From CAZYVA01 sp964650695 (lineage in GTDB: Bacteria; Bacillota; Clostridia; Lachnospirales; Lachnospiraceae), in the NCBI GenBank assembly GCA_964650695.1, contig CAZYVA010000026.1, positions 1 through 20,041 on the forward strand: a stretch of 20,041 nt of DNA. The letters are read 5' to 3'. The position numbers and the translations under genes were made by a program. Each line of letters opens with the position of its first letter. Position 1 is the first letter of the stretch. A model generated the notes under the pieces. The model was not told where the DNA came from, ran no database searches, and worked only from the letters and a program-made list of their open reading frames with translations. Positions 6,496 through 12,897 of this stretch are shown in pieces.

Positions 6496-7434
6496 TTATG
6501 CTTTATCGTTGCATCCGAGTACATCATAGAGCTTATGGGAAACCAAAGCCTTGATGTTTGCACGGGCCGGTTTCAGGTACTCCCTTGGGTCAAACTTATC
6601 CGGATGGTCTGCAAGGAATTTACGGATCGTCCCGGTCATAGCGAGCCTCAGGTCAGAGTCAATATTGATTTTACATACTGCGGAACGGGAAGCCTCGCGG
6701 AGCTGATCTTCCGGTACGCCAATGGCGCCCGGCATATTCCCGCCGTGGGTGTTGATCATCTCGACATACTCCTGCGGTACGGACGAAGCGCCGTGCAGCA
6801 CGATCGGAAAGCCCGGAAGCCTCTTCTCACACTCGTGGAGCACATCGAACCTGAGCTGCGGCTTCGTACCCGGTTTGAACTTGTACGCGCCATGGCTCGT
6901 CCCAATCGCGATCGCAAGAGAATCACAGCCTGTCTTTGACACAAACTCTTCCACTTCCTCCGGGTGCGTATAACTTGCCTCGCCCGCCGCCACTTTGACG
7001 TCATCCTCAATGCCCGCAAGCGTACCGAGCTCGGCCTCCACCACTACGTCATGCGCATGCGCGTACTCAACAACCTTACGTGTGATCTCGATATTCTCCG
7101 CAAACGGTTTGGAAGAGGCGTCGATCATGACGGACGTGAACCCGCCGTCGATACAAGCCTTGCATGTCTCAAAATCCGGGCCGTGGTCTAAGTGAAGCGC
7201 GATCGGGATATCCGGGTTCTCAATCACCGCCGCTTCGACTAATTTTACCAGATAGGTATGGTTCGCGTATGCGCGCGCGCCCTTGGACACCTGAAGGATG
7301 ACCGGTGCGTGCGCCTCTGAGCAAGCCTCTGTGATCGCCTGTACGATCTCCATATTATTTACATTAAATGCTCCGATCGCGTATCCGCCGTCATATGCTT
7401 TCGCGAACATCTCTTTGGTTGTAACTAGTCCCAT
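6496..7434 (-). CDS. fba: class II fructose-1,6-bisphosphate aldolase
   Basis: Zinc-dependent cleavage of fructose-1,6-bisphosphate to dihydroxyacetone phosphate and glyceraldehyde 3-phosphate in glycolysis, and the reverse in gluconeogenesis. The 312-residue protein begins MGLVTTKEMF at 7434, chosen over an in-frame ATG seven codons upstream because GGAGG lies 7 bases before it. Motifs: HLDHG at 81-85 (catalytic Asp83, zinc ligand His84), EAELG at 133-137, GTSHG at 178-182 (zinc His181), LHGASS at 213-218 (zinc His214) and a conserved NIDSD near the C-terminal phosphate site. Length and motifs fit the long-lived Clostridia-type FBA. It is transcribed alone from a good promoter, divergent from the amylase gene. 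Confidence 0.96.
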   Translation of the reverse strand: MGLVTTKEMFAKAYDGGYAIGAFNVNNMEIVQAITEACSEAHAPVILQVSKGARAYANHTYLVKLVEAAVIENPDIPIALHLDHGPDFETCKACIDGGFTSVMIDASSKPFAENIEITRKVVEYAHAHDVVVEAELGTLAGIEDDVKVAAGEASYTHPEEVEEFVSKTGCDSLAIAIGTSHGAYKFKPGTKPQLRFDVLHECEKRLPGFPIVLHGASSVPQEYVEMINTHGGNMPGAIGVPEDQLREASRSAVCKINIDSDLRLAMTGTIRKFLADHPDKFDPREYLKPARANIKALVSHKLYDVLGCNDKA

Positions 7435-7494
7435 GTTCTCTCCTCCAATTCTCAAAACAAATTCTTAAATGGATCCATCATCAACGATGGTTTC

Positions 7495-7523
7495 ATTATA
7501 GTGCATTGTGGGAGAAAAGACAA
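7495..7523 (-). promoter_or_regulatory. sigma-A promoter of fba
   Basis: On the minus strand TTGTCT (7523-7518) and a perfect TATAAT (7500-7495) are 17 bases apart. Transcription would start near 7488, giving a leader of about 54 bases. The -35 faces the amylase promoter with about 33 bases between them. Confidence 0.8.
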
Positions 7524-7556
7524 GATTATTTTTTACGATCCGGATATCATCGAGGC

Positions 7557-7585
7557 TTGCCAGCCCCATTTCTCTTTGCTATAAT
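7557..7585 (+). promoter_or_regulatory. sigma-A promoter of the amylase gene
   Basis: TTGCCA (7557-7562), a 17-base spacer and a perfect TATAAT (7580-7585). Only one base of the -35 departs from consensus. The start would be near 7592, leaving a structured leader of about 75 bases. The stretch between this and the fba promoter contains the 8-base palindrome ATCCGGAT, a possible shared operator. Confidence 0.8.
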
Positions 7586-7592
7586 AAAACGC

Positions 7593-7649
7593 GGCTGCGG
7601 AGGGCAGCCTGTATAATCGAGTCTAAATAGCCTTACGTTTCGATTATAC
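7593..7649 (+). promoter_or_regulatory. structured 5' leader of the amylase gene (two hairpins)
   Basis: The leader contains GGCTGC/GCAGCC (7593-7598 with 7604-7609, 5-base loop) and then a perfect 10-bp inverted repeat GTATAATCGA (7611-7620) with TCGATTATAC (7640-7649) around a 19-base loop. The second stem ends three bases before the GGAAAGGAG ribosome site. It could be a protein operator, an RNA structure affecting translation, or both. No known riboswitch family matches by eye. Confidence 0.5.
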
Positions 7650-7667
7650 CAGGAAAGGAGTATCGAA

Positions 7668-8984
7668 ATGATGTGGGCTTATAACAGTATCTTTTACCAA
7701 ATATATCCCATCGGCTTCTGCGGCGCGCCGACGCACAACGACGGTGTCTGCATGCCGCGGATTTTAAAGTTGGCGGACTGGGCGGACTATTTTGTCGGGC
7801 TTGGTATTGACGCCATCCTTTTAAACCCTGTTTTTGAATCGGACAATCACGGCTACGATACGCGGGATTTCCGCAAAATCGACTGCCGTCTCGGAAGCAA
7901 TGAGGATTTTGCCAAGGTTTGCAGCATCCTCCATAAAAAGGGGATCAAAATCGTCCTGGATGGCGTGTTTAACCATGTGGGGCGCGGGTTCTGGGCATTT
8001 CAGGATGTGTTGGAAAAAAGATGGGATTCCCCGTACAAGGACTGGTTTTGTATCAATTTCGACGGGAACAATGGCTACGATGATGGTTTCTCGTATGAAG
8101 GCTGGGAAGGCCATTACGAGCTGGTGAAGCTGAACCTCCAAAATCCTGCCGTTGTGGATGATCTTCTTAGCTGCGTGGAATTTTGGGTAGACGCTTTTGG
8201 CATTGACGGGCTGCGCCTGGACGTAGCGTACAGCCTGGATCATGGGTTTATGCGCCGCCTGCGCTCCCATGTGCAGGGCTTGAAACCCGGTTTTGTATTG
8301 ATCGGGGAAGTCCTGAACGGGGATTACAACGCCATCGTCAACGATGAAATGCTCCATAGCTGCACCAATTATGAATGTTACAAGGGGCTGTACTCCAGCT
8401 TCAATTCTATGAACCTTTTTGAAATTTCCTATTCGCTGAACCGTCAGTTCGGCCCGGATCCGTGGTGCATTTACCGGGGCAAGCATCTGATGTCTTTTGC
8501 CGACAACCATGACGTTACACGGCTTGCCAGCATCCTGACAGATAAAAGGCATCTGCCCCTTGCCTACGGGCTGATGTTTGCCATGCCCGGCATCCCGTGC
8601 CTGTATTACGGGAGCGAATGGGGGCAGGAGGGTGAAAAAGGAGCGGATAACGACTACGCGCTCCGGCCCTGCTTTGAGAAACCTATGCCAAACGCGCTGA
8701 CCCGTGATATACAAAAACTGATCCGCCTCCGCAAAGGCAGCGACGCCCTCTGCAACGGCGGCTACCGGAATGTCATCGTCCAAAACCATCAGCTTATTTT
8801 TGAGCGGCGCACGGAAAAAGAGTGCATCCTCGCGGCCATCAACGCCGCTGATACCCCGTACACCGCATGGCATCAGGATCTGGATGGAGCCGCTCTTGAC
8901 ATTCTTTCCAATAGGGAAATTCAAATGGACGGGAAACTGGAACTGCCGGGGTACAGCGTGCAGTATTTAAAACGACAAGCATAG
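7668..8984 (+). CDS. GH13 alpha-amylase family glycoside hydrolase, cytoplasmic
   Basis: A 438-residue alpha-glucan hydrolase of family GH13. The four conserved regions are present: DGVFNH at 98-103, GLRLDVA at 181-187 (nucleophile Asp185), GEV at 213-215 (acid/base Glu214) and FADNHD at 277-282 (Asp282). There is no signal peptide and no N-terminal starch-binding module, so it is likely to act inside the cell on maltodextrins or glycogen-derived oligosaccharides; exact specificity (neopullulanase, maltogenic or other) cannot be read from the sequence. The C-terminal 70 residues resemble the usual small beta domain. The ATG follows GGAAAGGAG by 7 bases. It is a single-gene transcript; its last 18 bases overlap the end of the convergent zinc-ribbon gene. 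Confidence 0.93.
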   Translation: MMWAYNSIFYQIYPIGFCGAPTHNDGVCMPRILKLADWADYFVGLGIDAILLNPVFESDNHGYDTRDFRKIDCRLGSNEDFAKVCSILHKKGIKIVLDGVFNHVGRGFWAFQDVLEKRWDSPYKDWFCINFDGNNGYDDGFSYEGWEGHYELVKLNLQNPAVVDDLLSCVEFWVDAFGIDGLRLDVAYSLDHGFMRRLRSHVQGLKPGFVLIGEVLNGDYNAIVNDEMLHSCTNYECYKGLYSSFNSMNLFEISYSLNRQFGPDPWCIYRGKHLMSFADNHDVTRLASILTDKRHLPLAYGLMFAMPGIPCLYYGSEWGQEGEKGADNDYALRPCFEKPMPNALTRDIQKLIRLRKGSDALCNGGYRNVIVQNHQLIFERRTEKECILAAINAADTPYTAWHQDLDGAALDILSNREIQMDGKLELPGYSVQYLKRQA

Positions 8985-9536
8985 GCACCAAAGCACGATC
9001 ACGCCGATAACCAGGATACCGGCTGCGGCGATCCTCCCGGCAAACCGCTCCCAGAACATACGCAGCATATCCTCCTGGAGAAAGCCATTTCCCTCCTGCT
9101 CCTGTCCGGGATCCGGCGTCTCCTGCCCCAAACAATGCTGTGCCTGCCCGGAGGCTTCTTCCTTTTTCGCCGGATTCCATGCCGCTCTTTGTTTTTTCCA
9201 TGCATCCCAGGATTCTTTTTTCTTCTGCCAGGCGGCCCACGATGCGGAATTCCATGTGCTCTCCACGTGGGGACGGCCGCGTGGGCCGATGAAAACCGGG
9301 TCTTTTAGCCCTTCCTCGTTTACAGGCTCCAAAACCAGCGGGCCATCTTCTTCCGCTTCCTCGTCATCATCATAGTCATCGTAGTCATCATAATAACGAT
9401 CGTCTTCGTCATCATAATCGTCTTCCGCTTCATACCAGCGTTTCTTTTGGACGGCTTCCTCACGGACGCGGCATCCACAGTGGGTACAGAACAATGCGTA
9501 ATCCGGTATTTCTGCATTACAACGCCAACATTTCAT
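8967..9536 (-). CDS. zinc-ribbon, tail-anchored acidic protein, function unknown
   Basis: A 189-residue protein starting with a zinc-ribbon, CxxC at 3-6 and CxxC at 17-20 (MKCWRCNAEI, then FCTHCG). It continues with a strongly acidic Asp/Tyr tract (39-64), a Trp-spaced basic stretch with W at 95, 100, 103, 110, 113 and 120, a Gln/Pro/Glu linker, and one C-terminal transmembrane helix (about 168-187) with the chain ending two residues later. This gives a tail-anchored layout with the ribbon in the cytoplasm. The ATG at 9536 is chosen because GGAGGGG lies 5 bases upstream and the ribbon starts there. It follows tyrS by 46 bases and probably shares its message. Similar small ribbon-plus-anchor proteins are common in Firmicutes but I cannot name a function. 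Confidence 0.78.
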   Translation of the reverse strand: MKCWRCNAEIPDYALFCTHCGCRVREEAVQKKRWYEAEDDYDDEDDRYYDDYDDYDDDEEAEEDGPLVLEPVNEEGLKDPVFIGPRGRPHVESTWNSASWAAWQKKKESWDAWKKQRAAWNPAKKEEASGQAQHCLGQETPDPGQEQEGNGFLQEDMLRMFWERFAGRIAAAGILVIGVIVLWCLCLSF

Positions 9537-9560
9537 CCTATCCCCTCCAATATCGGGAGC

Positions 9561-9584
9561 AGCGGCCTGGGCTGCCAGGCCGCT
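9561..9584 (-). other. perfect 10-bp hairpin at the tyrS 3' end
   Basis: AGCGGCCTGG and CCAGGCCGCT pair around GCTG; the stem includes the tyrS stop codon. No U-run follows, and the next ribosome site begins about 15 bases downstream, so it may dampen rather than stop transcription, or stabilise the upstream part of the message. Confidence 0.5.
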
Positions 9585-10803
9585 ACATGGTAATCCGGGC
9601 AAATTTCTTCTTTCCTTTCTTCAGGACAATCCCTTCGCCGGAAAGATCTTTTTCCGTATAAACTTTATGGATATCTTTAACTTTTTCTCCGTCCACGGCC
9701 ACGCCGCCCTGCTGCAGCGCGCGCCGCGCTTCCGACCGGGTCGGCGTAAGCCCTGTGCGTACAAGCAAATCCAGGATATCCACGCCGCCATCTTTGAGAA
9801 CTTCCTCTGACAAGACAGTCAACGGCATATCCGCCGCGCTTCCCTGGGCAAACAGCTCTCTTGCCGCCGCCTGCGCTTTCCCGGCCTCTTTTTCCCCATG
9901 CACCAGCTTTGTCAGCTCATACGCAAGGATTTCTTTTGCCTCGTTTAGCTGCGCCCCCTCCCATGTGTCCATCCTGTCAATCTCCTCCAAAGGGAGAAAT
10001 GTCAGCATACGGATACATTTCAGGACATCCGCGTCCGCTACGTTTCGCCAGTATTGGTAAAAATCAAACGGGGACATCTTTTCCGGGTCGAGCCATACCG
10101 CCCCGCTCTGTGTCTTTCCCATCTTCTTCCCTTCGGAATTTAAAAGAAGCGTGATCGTCATCGCGCTGGCATCCCCGCCAAGCTTGCGGCGTATAAGCTC
10201 CGTGCCGCCCAGCATATTGCTCCACTGGTCGTCGCCGCCGAACTGGAGGTTGCATCCGTATTTCTGGTATAGCATATAAAAATCATAGCTCTGCATGATC
10301 ATATAATTGAATTCAAGGAAACTTAACCCTTTTTCCATGCGCTGCTTATAACATTCTGCAGCCAGCATCCGGTTGACGCTGAAATGGACGCCAACCTCGC
10401 GGAGCAGCTCAATATAATTCAGATCCATAAGCCAGTCCGCATTGTCCACCATCAATGCCTTTCCTTCCGAGAAATCAATAAAACGGCTCATCTGCTTTTT
10501 GAAGCAATCGCAATTGTGCCGGATCGTCTCTTTTGTCATCATGGCGCGCATGTCCGACCGCCCGGAGGGATCCCCAACCATGGCGGTTGCGCCGCCCATC
10601 AATGCAATCGGCGTATTCCCCGCCTCCTGGAGCCGCTTCATCAGGCAGAGCGCCATAAAATGCCCCACATGCAGGCTGTCGGCGGTCGGGTCGAACCCTA
10701 TGTAAAAGGTCGCTTTCCCATGGTTGACCAGATCGCGGACCCGTTCTTCATCCGTCACCTGCGCGATCAACCCACGTGCCTGCAGCTCTTCATAAATTCC
10801 CAT
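9583..10803 (-). CDS. tyrS: tyrosine--tRNA ligase
   Basis: Activates tyrosine with ATP and charges tRNA-Tyr; cytoplasmic homodimer. The 406-residue length fits the TyrS1 type. The class I motifs are HVGH at 45-48 (HIGH) and KKMGKT at 226-231 (KMSKS). Also visible are the tyrosine-site segments FYIGFDPT (33-40) and QFGGDDQW (187-194), and a C-terminal S4 RNA-binding domain from about 340 (SEARRALQQGGVAVDG). The ATG follows GAGGGAAAGA. The promoter at 10835-10863 gives a leader of only about 25 bases, so the T-box leader often found before aminoacyl-tRNA synthetase genes in Firmicutes is absent here; none of its conserved sequence is seen. Confidence 0.96.
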   Translation of the reverse strand: MGIYEELQARGLIAQVTDEERVRDLVNHGKATFYIGFDPTADSLHVGHFMALCLMKRLQEAGNTPIALMGGATAMVGDPSGRSDMRAMMTKETIRHNCDCFKKQMSRFIDFSEGKALMVDNADWLMDLNYIELLREVGVHFSVNRMLAAECYKQRMEKGLSFLEFNYMIMQSYDFYMLYQKYGCNLQFGGDDQWSNMLGGTELIRRKLGGDASAMTITLLLNSEGKKMGKTQSGAVWLDPEKMSPFDFYQYWRNVADADVLKCIRMLTFLPLEEIDRMDTWEGAQLNEAKEILAYELTKLVHGEKEAGKAQAAARELFAQGSAADMPLTVLSEEVLKDGGVDILDLLVRTGLTPTRSEARRALQQGGVAVDGEKVKDIHKVYTEKDLSGEGIVLKKGKKKFARITM

Positions 10804-10834
10804 TCTCTTTCCCTCTTTTCATGATGATGAAAAA

Positions 10835-10863
10835 AGTCTAACGGATTTAAAAATCATTGTCAA
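10835..10863 (-). promoter_or_regulatory. sigma-A promoter of tyrS
   Basis: On the minus strand TTGACA (10863-10858), 17 bases, TAGACT (10840-10835). The -35 is perfect, the -10 matches 4 of 6. The start codon is about 25 bases past the predicted start of transcription. Confidence 0.75.
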
Positions 10864-10901
10864 GTCATTGCAATTCTTTTCTGTTTTCAGTACAATAAAG
10901 T

Positions 10902-11140
10902 GACGATACCAGGGTCAAGAGACAAAAACCCGATGCAAGCTTGCTTGCAAGAGGATTTTGTCTCTTGACCCGCCCAAAACATGAGAATGCAGCCATTTTT
11001 CTACGAAAAATGAGCGGAATTCGAATGTTTGGAGGCTTGCGGGAGCGCGCAGCGCGGAGCAGGCTGGTATCATCCAGGGTCAAGAGACATGGGTTTGGAG
11101 GCTTGCGGGCGTGCGCAGCACGGAGCAGGCTGGTATCATC
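10902..11140 (+). repeat. structured MITE-like dispersed repeat, copy A (with partial tandem duplication)
   Basis: This non-coding element fills most of the 390 bases between tyrS and tetR. It is bounded by GACGATACCA (10902) and its inverted form TGGTATCATC (11065-11074, again at 11131-11140). Just inside the left end a perfect 16-bp stem (10912-10927 with 10956-10971) encloses the core GATGCAAGCTTGCTTGCAAG. A conserved body follows (CGCCCAAAACAT, AATGCAGCCATTTTTC), then a GC-rich right end with GCTTGCGGG and small GC hairpins. A 57-base stretch of the right end occurs twice with a 66-base period (11027-11083, 11093-11149). It has no transposase gene. The short reading frames inside it are incidental. 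Confidence 0.8.
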
Positions 11141-11143
11141 CAG

Positions 11144-11161
11144 GGTCAAATCCGATTGACC
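11144..11161 (+). promoter_or_regulatory. possible operator upstream of tetR
   Basis: GGTCAA and TTGACC form a 6-bp inverted repeat with a 6-base centre, 33 bases before the tetR start codon. The left half belongs to the repeat element, the right half to the flanking DNA. Its place fits an autoregulatory TetR operator, but the symmetry is short. Confidence 0.3.
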
Positions 11162-11194
11162 TTAACATCATCACAATATTACGGAGAATACAGC

Positions 11195-11788
11195 ATGGAA
11201 AGCACAAAAAGCGTGAAAAGCAGGATTGTATCCGCCGCGTGGCAATTGTTCTACCAAAAAGGCTACAGCAAGACGACCGTGGACGACATCATTGAACTGT
11301 CACATACCTCAAAAGGCTCCTTTTACTATTATTTTGATACAAAAGATGAATTGTTGAATACATTGTCCATGATCCTGGATGAACGGTATGAAGAGTTGGA
11401 AAAAGAAATGCCGCCGGAAAAGAACAGTTTCGAAAAACTGATGTATATCAACTCCGATGTACACGCTCTGATGGAACGCCAGATCCGGATCGACCTGGTT
11501 GCTTCCTTGTATTCCACCCAGCTTGTCGCGCAGGGGCGGCGGCATCTGCTGGACCAGAACCGCAGTTATTACAGATTGGTCACGAAAATCGTGGAAGAAG
11601 GGCAGGATCGGAATGAAATCCGCAGCGATATACCGGCCCACGAAATCGTACAGTATTATGCGCTCTGTGAACGTGCGCTTGTATCAGACTGGTGCCTGCA
11701 CAAGGGGGCCTTCCCGCTGGGCGAATATAGTAAGCGCTGGATGCCGGTCATGATGGAGCATTTCAAAATGACGCCGGACACCCCATAA
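11195..11788 (+). CDS. TetR/AcrR-family transcriptional regulator
   Basis: A 197-residue one-component repressor. Residues 5-52 are a standard TetR DNA-binding domain: IVSAAWQLFYQKGYSKTTVD, then the recognition-helix region SHTSKGSFYYYFDTKDELL. The rest is an all-helical ligand-binding and dimerisation domain with no recognisable specificity. The start at 11195 is preferred over a longer in-frame reading because GGAG lies 10 bases upstream and the longer version would read through the repeat element. It is monocistronic, convergent with the G3E GTPase pair and separated from tyrS by the repeat. Its targets are unknown; no transporter gene lies beside it. Confidence 0.9.
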   Translation: MESTKSVKSRIVSAAWQLFYQKGYSKTTVDDIIELSHTSKGSFYYYFDTKDELLNTLSMILDERYEELEKEMPPEKNSFEKLMYINSDVHALMERQIRIDLVASLYSTQLVAQGRRHLLDQNRSYYRLVTKIVEEGQDRNEIRSDIPAHEIVQYYALCERALVSDWCLHKGAFPLGEYSKRWMPVMMEHFKMTPDTP

Positions 11789-11792
11789 AAAG

Positions 11793-11820
11793 CTGCCGGG
11801 CATACAAGATGCGCCGCCAG
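11793..11820 (-). terminator. bidirectional terminator between tetR and the GTPase gene
   Basis: CTGCCGGGCAT pairs with ATGCGCCGCCAG around ACAAG, with one mismatch and one bulge. The run of A's at 11786-11791 becomes a U-run on the minus strand right after the stem, and T-runs at 11830-11842 lie on the plus side. Both convergent genes could end here. Confidence 0.55.
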
Positions 11821-11847
11821 CCTGCCGCCTTTTTCTTTTTTTATCTT

Positions 11848-12795
11848 TTATCCAAGGTACACCATTTCATCTTTCGGCCGGGTTCCCGGAGCCATCTCCA
11901 GCAGATACAAGACCGGCTGTTCCGCTCCAAAGTCCGTTACCTGCTCATACTCGAACCTGGCTTTGATGTGTACCCATTGGTTTTTCCTGACTGTCTGGCC
12001 TTTTGGCAGATGGCAAGGATAGCCATAATATCTGACATCCTCCGCGCAGCAGGTCATGATCTTCCTGACCGGCACAAATAAATCTCCACCCATCCTCTTT
12101 GGACGGAACGCCTGTGCGGTAAACTCCAGTGTTTTATGCAGATACAATGCCGGATGGTCGTAAGCGTCCACATACCAGATCCCAAAATCATCATCCTCTA
12201 TTTGGATCACATCCGCCGTCACGTCATAAGGCAGATCCTCCTTGGACGGGGGAATGATATTGCCCTCCTGATCCTCAAACAGTAGCTGCGCCATCGGGTT
12301 CTGCACCTTCAATGCCCTGCGGAAACCCGCCCGGTTCAGTTCTTTTGGACACCGGTTTACCACGATCAGCTCGGATTCTGTCAATGGCTCCATCAACACA
12401 TTGCGCATATTCAGCAGGTACATTTCCAGCGTTTCGCCGCATACGGTTGAATATACCCCTTGCAGTTCCCAATTCCCCGGATAATCCACGGAAAGCAGAT
12501 CCCCCAGCTTCCACATCCCATTATATTCGACTACGACCTGTGAGGGGTGGTAATTCATTTCACAATTCCGGAAAAAATTCTTGTTTATCTGCTCCGGCTT
12601 TTCAACCTGAAGCAGTTCCATGTTCTTTGCGGCAAGGTACTCCGGGGAATACTCTTCCTCGCCTTCCTCGCAGACGATCAACAGCGTCAGCCCCGGCTCA
12701 ATCCACTCCTGTTCCATCAAGGTTTCTTTTACCATCGTCGTCTTGCCGCTGTCCAAAAATCCAGTTACAACAAACACAGGTGTTGGCATCGCCAT
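11848..12795 (-). CDS. G3E (COG0523/CobW-like) GTPase with DUF1980-like C-terminal region
   Basis: A 315-residue protein. The N-terminal half is a CobW/COG0523-type P-loop domain with TGFLDSGKTT at 11-20. The usual CxCC metal motif is missing and the guanine-specificity NKxD position reads NRCP (147-150). The C-terminal part (about 215-300) has PVRKIMTCCAEDVRYYGYPC around 242-261 and a following WVHIKARFEYE, a pattern that recalls the C-terminal domain of DUF1980/TIGR03943 (YcgQ) proteins, which accompany COG0523 proteins in metal-homeostasis loci of Firmicutes. The start at 12795 is the first ATG after AGGAGG (12-base spacing); a TTG two codons earlier at 6-base spacing is an alternative. 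It follows the His-rich GTPase by about 100 bases. A zinc or other metal role is inferred. Confidence 0.75.
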   Translation of the reverse strand: MAMPTPVFVVTGFLDSGKTTMVKETLMEQEWIEPGLTLLIVCEEGEEEYSPEYLAAKNMELLQVEKPEQINKNFFRNCEMNYHPSQVVVEYNGMWKLGDLLSVDYPGNWELQGVYSTVCGETLEMYLLNMRNVLMEPLTESELIVVNRCPKELNRAGFRRALKVQNPMAQLLFEDQEGNIIPPSKEDLPYDVTADVIQIEDDDFGIWYVDAYDHPALYLHKTLEFTAQAFRPKRMGGDLFVPVRKIMTCCAEDVRYYGYPCHLPKGQTVRKNQWVHIKARFEYEQVTDFGAEQPVLYLLEMAPGTRPKDEMVYLG

Positions 12796-12897
12796 AAACA
12801 AATACAACCTCCTAACCTGCACCAAGCAAAGCAAGTGCTTTTCTATTTTGCCAAAATGCGGAAAATGACTATAATCATCCGCGCGCCCGGCCATTAT

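Noticed and set aside
7821..8924. Long minus-strand open frame (367 codons) inside the amylase gene
   Set aside because: The plus frame has all GH13 catalytic motifs; the antisense translation has no recognisable domain or ribosome site and mirrors the coding bias of the amylase.
10804..10900. T-box riboswitch before tyrS
   Set aside because: The promoter leaves a leader of only about 25 bases and no T-box sequence or terminator/antiterminator is seen.
10865..11149. Protein-coding frames inside the dispersed repeat
   Set aside because: They translate the repeat itself, differ between copies, and have no ribosome sites.
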